A DNA stretch of 64,000 nucleotides, from the NCBI GenBank assembly GCA_913060495.1, contig CAJXRP010000004.1, positions 1 through 64,000 on the forward strand. Direction: 5' to 3'. Source of the DNA: an uncultured Gammaproteobacteria bacterium (GTDB taxonomy: Bacteria > Pseudomonadota > Gammaproteobacteria > Pseudomonadales > Pseudohongiellaceae). The notes under the pieces were generated by a model. That model was not told where the DNA came from and made no database searches. It saw only the letters and a list, made by a program, of their open reading frames with translations. Position numbers and translations under genes: made by a program. Within the stretch, counting starts at the first letter, position 1. Each line of letters opens with the position of its first letter. Positions 61,267 through 64,000 of this stretch are shown here, one piece after another.

Positions 61267-61923
61267 TTAACCCAGGCTCAACACGGATAGCTCGGGTATA
61301 TCCAAGTTATGATGTGTAGTTACCATGACTGAGCCACCAGCTTGCGCCTGTCGTTGGAGTATTCCTTCTAGCTGTGCCACACCCTTTTTATCCAGTGTCG
61401 TGAATGGCTCATCAAGCACCCACAAGGACGCAGGGCTTATGAGTAATCTGGCTAGCGAGACCCTTTGTTGCTGTCCTGCCGATAGTGTGTAGCAAGGAGA
61501 CTCTTCAAATCCACGCAGACCGACCTCTTTCAGCGCAGCCATAATTTGCTCGTCGCTAACCGCCTGCTTGAGACTGCAGCTCCAGCGCAAATTCTCTACC
61601 GGCGTTAGCACCTTACTTACGCCCACTCTATGCCCTATATATAGTAGCGAAGAGAAGAAACTGGCAGCCTGCTCTTCAATTTCCTGCCCATACCACTTGA
61701 TTGAACCTTCATAGCCATCGTTCAAACCACAGAGAATACGCATTAGTGTGGTTTTACCGCTGCCGTTGCTGCCTTGCACTTGTAGAACCTGCCCTGGCGC
61801 TAGGTCAAAATCCAAATTCTTAAACAATACACGGTCATCACGCTCACAGAAAAGCGCGCGCACAGCTAACATGGGCTTGTCAGTATCGGAATTCGAGGCG
61901 ATTGTTGGCGCTGCAGATGACAT
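61267..61923 (-). CDS. ccmA: heme exporter ATPase CcmA
   Basis: CcmA is the ATPase subunit of the CcmAB complex. The 218-residue protein has Walker A GSNGSGKTTL, the ABC signature LSAGQQQRVSLAR, Walker B LWVLDEPFTTLD and the switch His in VTTHHNL. It is the first gene of the ccm run, 104 bp after fliA, which points the same way. Confidence 0.96.
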   Translation of the reverse strand: MSSAAPTIASNSDTDKPMLAVRALFCERDDRVLFKNLDFDLAPGQVLQVQGSNGSGKTTLMRILCGLNDGYEGSIKWYGQEIEEQAASFFSSLLYIGHRVGVSKVLTPVENLRWSCSLKQAVSDEQIMAALKEVGLRGFEESPCYTLSAGQQQRVSLARLLISPASLWVLDEPFTTLDKKGVAQLEGILQRQAQAGGSVMVTTHHNLDIPELSVLSLG

Positions 61924-62027
61924 GAACTGTGGTGTTCCAGCTAGTTGGGCTGGGGATTATAACGGAGAAGGTAAGCTATTGCTGCCCAAAAGCGACAGCG
62001 GCGCCAAGACACTTTTAACCCGTCGAA

Positions 62028-62780
62028 TTATCGGGCCCAGTCAGAGAGTCGCGAACGTAAGCGCATAGCCGCTTGGCTGTGAATCTGACTTACTCGAGAC
62101 TCACTCACCCCAATAACCTCACCAATTTCTTTCAGGTTTAGCTCCTCGTCATAGTACAGCGCGAGTACAAGCTTCTCCCGATCAGGCAGACCATCGATAG
62201 CCTTAGCTAAGTGCGCCTTGAACGTAGAACGCTGCAATCCATCGCAAGGGCCGGGAAGCTCACCAACCGCTAATTCAATAGCCGAGTCATCGCCTTCCAT
62301 GATGTCGTCAAAACTAAACAATCGGCTGCCACTCGCATCCTGCAAGATCGCATAATAGGCATTGAGATCAATCTCCATCTCTTTCGCAATATCCGGGTCT
62401 TTCGCATCTTTACCCGTACGGGCTTCGATAGCCTTTATGGCCTCTGCAACTTTGCGAGACTTGCGGTGTACCGATCTGGGCGCCCAGTCTCCCTTTCTAA
62501 CTTCATCCAACATAGATCCACGAATTCGTATACCAGCATAGGTTTCAAAGCTCGCGCCCTTAGAGACATCATATTTTTTCGCAGCCTCCAAAAGCCCGAT
62601 CATGCCCGATTGAATTAGATCATCAATCTGAACACTGGCGGGCATTCTCAGCAATAGGTGATGGGCGATGCGCTTCACGAGTGGCGCGTAGCGCTCCACT
62701 ACAGCCGTTAGGTTCTCATCTGACGCCTCACCATTTGGTAAGACCGGTTCGTAAACTTTAGCTTCAGTTGCCGAAGTCAT
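62028..62780 (-). CDS. fliA: flagellar sigma factor FliA (sigma-28)
   Basis: FliA directs RNA polymerase to late flagellar and chemotaxis promoters. The 250 residues contain regions 2 (LIQSGMIGLLEAAKKYD and FETYAGIRIRGSMLDEVRKGDW), 3 (SRKVAEAIKAIEARTG) and 4 (LVLALYYDEELNLKEIGEVIGVSESRVSQIHSQA). Length is standard. No other flagellar gene is in the window: ccmA follows directly and the 672 bp upstream have no gene, unlike Pseudomonas where fleN and cheY flank it. Confidence 0.95.
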   Translation of the reverse strand: MTSATEAKVYEPVLPNGEASDENLTAVVERYAPLVKRIAHHLLLRMPASVQIDDLIQSGMIGLLEAAKKYDVSKGASFETYAGIRIRGSMLDEVRKGDWAPRSVHRKSRKVAEAIKAIEARTGKDAKDPDIAKEMEIDLNAYYAILQDASGSRLFSFDDIMEGDDSAIELAVGELPGPCDGLQRSTFKAHLAKAIDGLPDREKLVLALYYDEELNLKEIGEVIGVSESRVSQIHSQAAMRLRSRLSDWAR

Positions 62781-63452
62781 TTATATCATCCTATTTTTTA
62801 TAATTGCGATTCATACCGACAAGAGTCGATATAAGCCCACCGAGAGCACTCGGTAGGTAGGGAAATCTCGGCAACAAGGCTAAGCCCACCACTTTGACCA
62901 CAGGCAGAATCTTGCACCCAGCAAAAATCCCCCAACACCCTGAAAGGCAATGGCGGAATTGATGTACGCTGATTCGTCCTTCTACTGCGATAAAGCTCTT
63001 GGCTGTCATGCCTTAGCATGCTCCGTTTTTTTTGTTTTACTTCTGTAATTCCATTTAATTTTTTACTTTCTAAACTAAATCCCACTTCTGACGATTTACT
63101 CTCAAGCGCGACCAAACTAACAAAAAGGACTTGCTCAGAAATCACTCTGACTGCGCCTGCCACCTACGCAAAACCCCAAAAATACATTCCTTCTGCATAA
63201 GCGCTACAGTCCATACTGATTAAAGACGGACCGATGCATCTATACAGAGCAATTATTGTTCCAAGCCGTTGTAATTCTGAATATTTTTTAATTGGAGTAG
63301 GTATTACGAGGGCTGCAGAGCTAGAAGTGTTTTTTGAAGGATTTAGACGGCGCCAGAAAAGCGCCAAAAAGTTGACTGTTTGCTGCTACAAGGCAGATCG
63401 GCGCCAGAAAAACATCGCTGCAATGCGAAGATTCTGGCGCGCAGGCCAATGA
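62781..63452. other. 672-bp gene-poor region between fliA and dcd, with GCGCCAGAA repeats
   Basis: No recognisable gene. CGGCGCCAGAAAA occurs at 63348-63360 and again at 63399-63412, with a related GCGCCAAAAA at 63361-63370, and its complement TTCTGGCGC at 63432-63440. The second copy and the inverted copy can form a 9-bp stem with a 22-base loop just downstream of dcd. No T run follows. Short ORFs here look random. Confidence 0.65.
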
Positions 63453-64000
63453 TTACGCTTTCGGAGGGGTAACGCCAAGCTGGCCCATATATTTTCCACC
63501 GCGCTGCTTATAAGTAACTTCGCACTGCTCGTCGGATTGATAGAACAACATCTGCGCCACGCCCTCATTAGCGTAAATCTTTGCCGGCAAGGGAGTCGTA
63601 TTGGAAAATTCGAGGGTGACATGGCCTTCCCACTCAGGCTCCAGCGGCGTCACATTAACGATGATGCCACAGCGCGCATAGGTCGACTTGCCCAAACAGA
63701 TAGTGAGCACATCTTTCGGGATGCGGAAATATTCTATAGTCCTAGCCAAAGCGAATGAGTTAGGCGGAATAACGCAGAATGGCTCATCGATTGAGACAAA
63801 GCTGGATTCATCAAAATTCTTTGGGTCCACAACACTGGTCGTATGCACATTCGTAAAAATTTTGAATTCAGTAGCGCATCGCACATCGTAGCCGTAACTG
63901 GAAGTGCCGTAAGAAATCACTTTCTCGCCATCCACGTAGCGAACCTGATCGCCGACGAACGGCTCTATCATTCCCTGTGTGGTTGACATTTCTCTGATCC
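63453..64000 (-). CDS. dcd: dCTP deaminase (5' end cut by window)
   Basis: Dcd deaminates dCTP to dUTP for thymidylate synthesis. The visible protein has [59 protein letters not shown] split by family motifs, and EGVAQMLF. The ATG at 63989 is open in frame to the window end: codons before it read as WIRE-like residues (bases 63990-64000 give I, R, E), matching the family start of about ten more residues. So the true start lies beyond base 64000. Confidence 0.93.
   Translation of the reverse strand, partial: IREMSTTQGMIEPFVGDQVRYVDGEKVISYGTSSYGYDVRCATEFKIFTNVHTTSVVDPKNFDESSFVSIDEPFCVIPPNSFALARTIEYFRIPKDVLTICLGKSTYARCGIIVNVTPLEPEWEGHVTLEFSNTTPLPAKIYANEGVAQMLFYQSDEQCEVTYKQRGGKYMGQLGVTPPKA

Noticed and set aside
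62798..63163. A 121-codon minus-strand ORF upstream of fliA
   Set aside because: No recognisable domain, no ribosome binding site, and overlaps other random frames of equal length; composition does not look coding.
63348..63440. The GCGCCAGAA repeats as a CRISPR array
   Set aside because: Only two direct copies of 13 bases with unequal spacing and no cas genes; not an array.

Overview
This is a 64 kb piece of a gammaproteobacterial chromosome, read from an Illumina (Nextera) assembly. The gene content is almost entirely housekeeping. Several linkages point to the Pseudomonadales/Cellvibrionales side of the class rather than the enterics: ligA-zipA-smc in a row with scpA/scpB elsewhere in the window (SMC-ScpAB instead of MukBEF), a fused tyrA-aroA gene, the mtaD-ubiG-mupP-yciK cluster, wbpL/wbpM-type genes beside a ComEA-like gene, and thrS-infC-rpmI-rplT-pheS-pheT-ihfA-merR followed by tRNA-Pro. 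G+C looks a little under 50% by eye. I cannot name a genus. No insertion sequence, prophage, CRISPR array or rRNA was seen.

Layout. Bases 1-48 are sequencing adapter, not genome, so the contig really begins inside korA. 49-2702: 2-oxoacid:ferredoxin oxidoreductase korAB (+). 2709-11922: djlA, a lytic-transglycosylase-like lipoprotein, ligA, zipA, smc (all -). 12412-13443: a WecA-type sugar-phosphate transferase (+). 13444-14440: a gene-poor stretch with a possibly broken ORF and an orphan ribbon-helix-helix antitoxin-like gene abutting tRNA-Pro. 14441-21907: the translation block (tRNA-Pro, MerR regulator, ihfA, pheTS, rplT, rpmI, infC, thrS), then tRNA-Val, uvrB (-), tRNA-Asn and a cyclophilin (+). 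25510-28982: O-antigen/surface sugar genes and a ComEA-like protein (-). 29065-40381: pyrF, lapB, lapA, ihfB, rpsA, cmk, tyrA-aroA, pheA, gyrA (-). 40756-44281: mtaD, ubiG, mupP, yciK (+). 44278-49005: rluB, scpB, scpA, trpS, yciO (-). 49150-50079: yciB, yciI (+). 50103-51544: cyclophilin and exonuclease III (-). 51545-52256: an unannotated small-protein locus. 52257-54561: moaB, moaA, LysE exporter (-). 54599-61923: a complete ccmABCDEFGHI cytochrome c maturation set (-). 62028-62780: fliA (-). 63453-64000: dcd (-), cut by the window edge.

How the genes work together. The window holds three coherent programmes: chromosome and cell division (SMC, ScpA, ScpB, ZipA, LigA, GyrA, both IHF subunits); aromatic amino acid synthesis next to translation (PheA, TyrA-AroA, PheST, TrpS, ThrS, IF3, L20, L35, S1); and envelope building (WecA-type, WbpL-type and WbpM-type enzymes, LapAB control of LPS, MupP wall recycling, YciB, periplasmic cyclophilins, cytochrome c maturation).

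The least explained piece is at 51698-52188. It has a perfect CRP-type palindrome, an extended -10 promoter, a 37-residue single-span membrane peptide with a strong ribosome binding site, a 15-codon ORF with an even stronger ribosome binding site whose stop codon lies inside a terminator stem, and then the terminator. Other notable points are the adapter at the contig start, a TrpRS with a four-cysteine Fe-S-type motif, a PheA without chorismate mutase in an operon that also lacks serC and hisC, a terminator-like hairpin between infC and rpmI, three 16-bp tandem repeats ahead of lapA, a shifted Trp-rich motif in CcmC, and a very long acidic ZipA linker.
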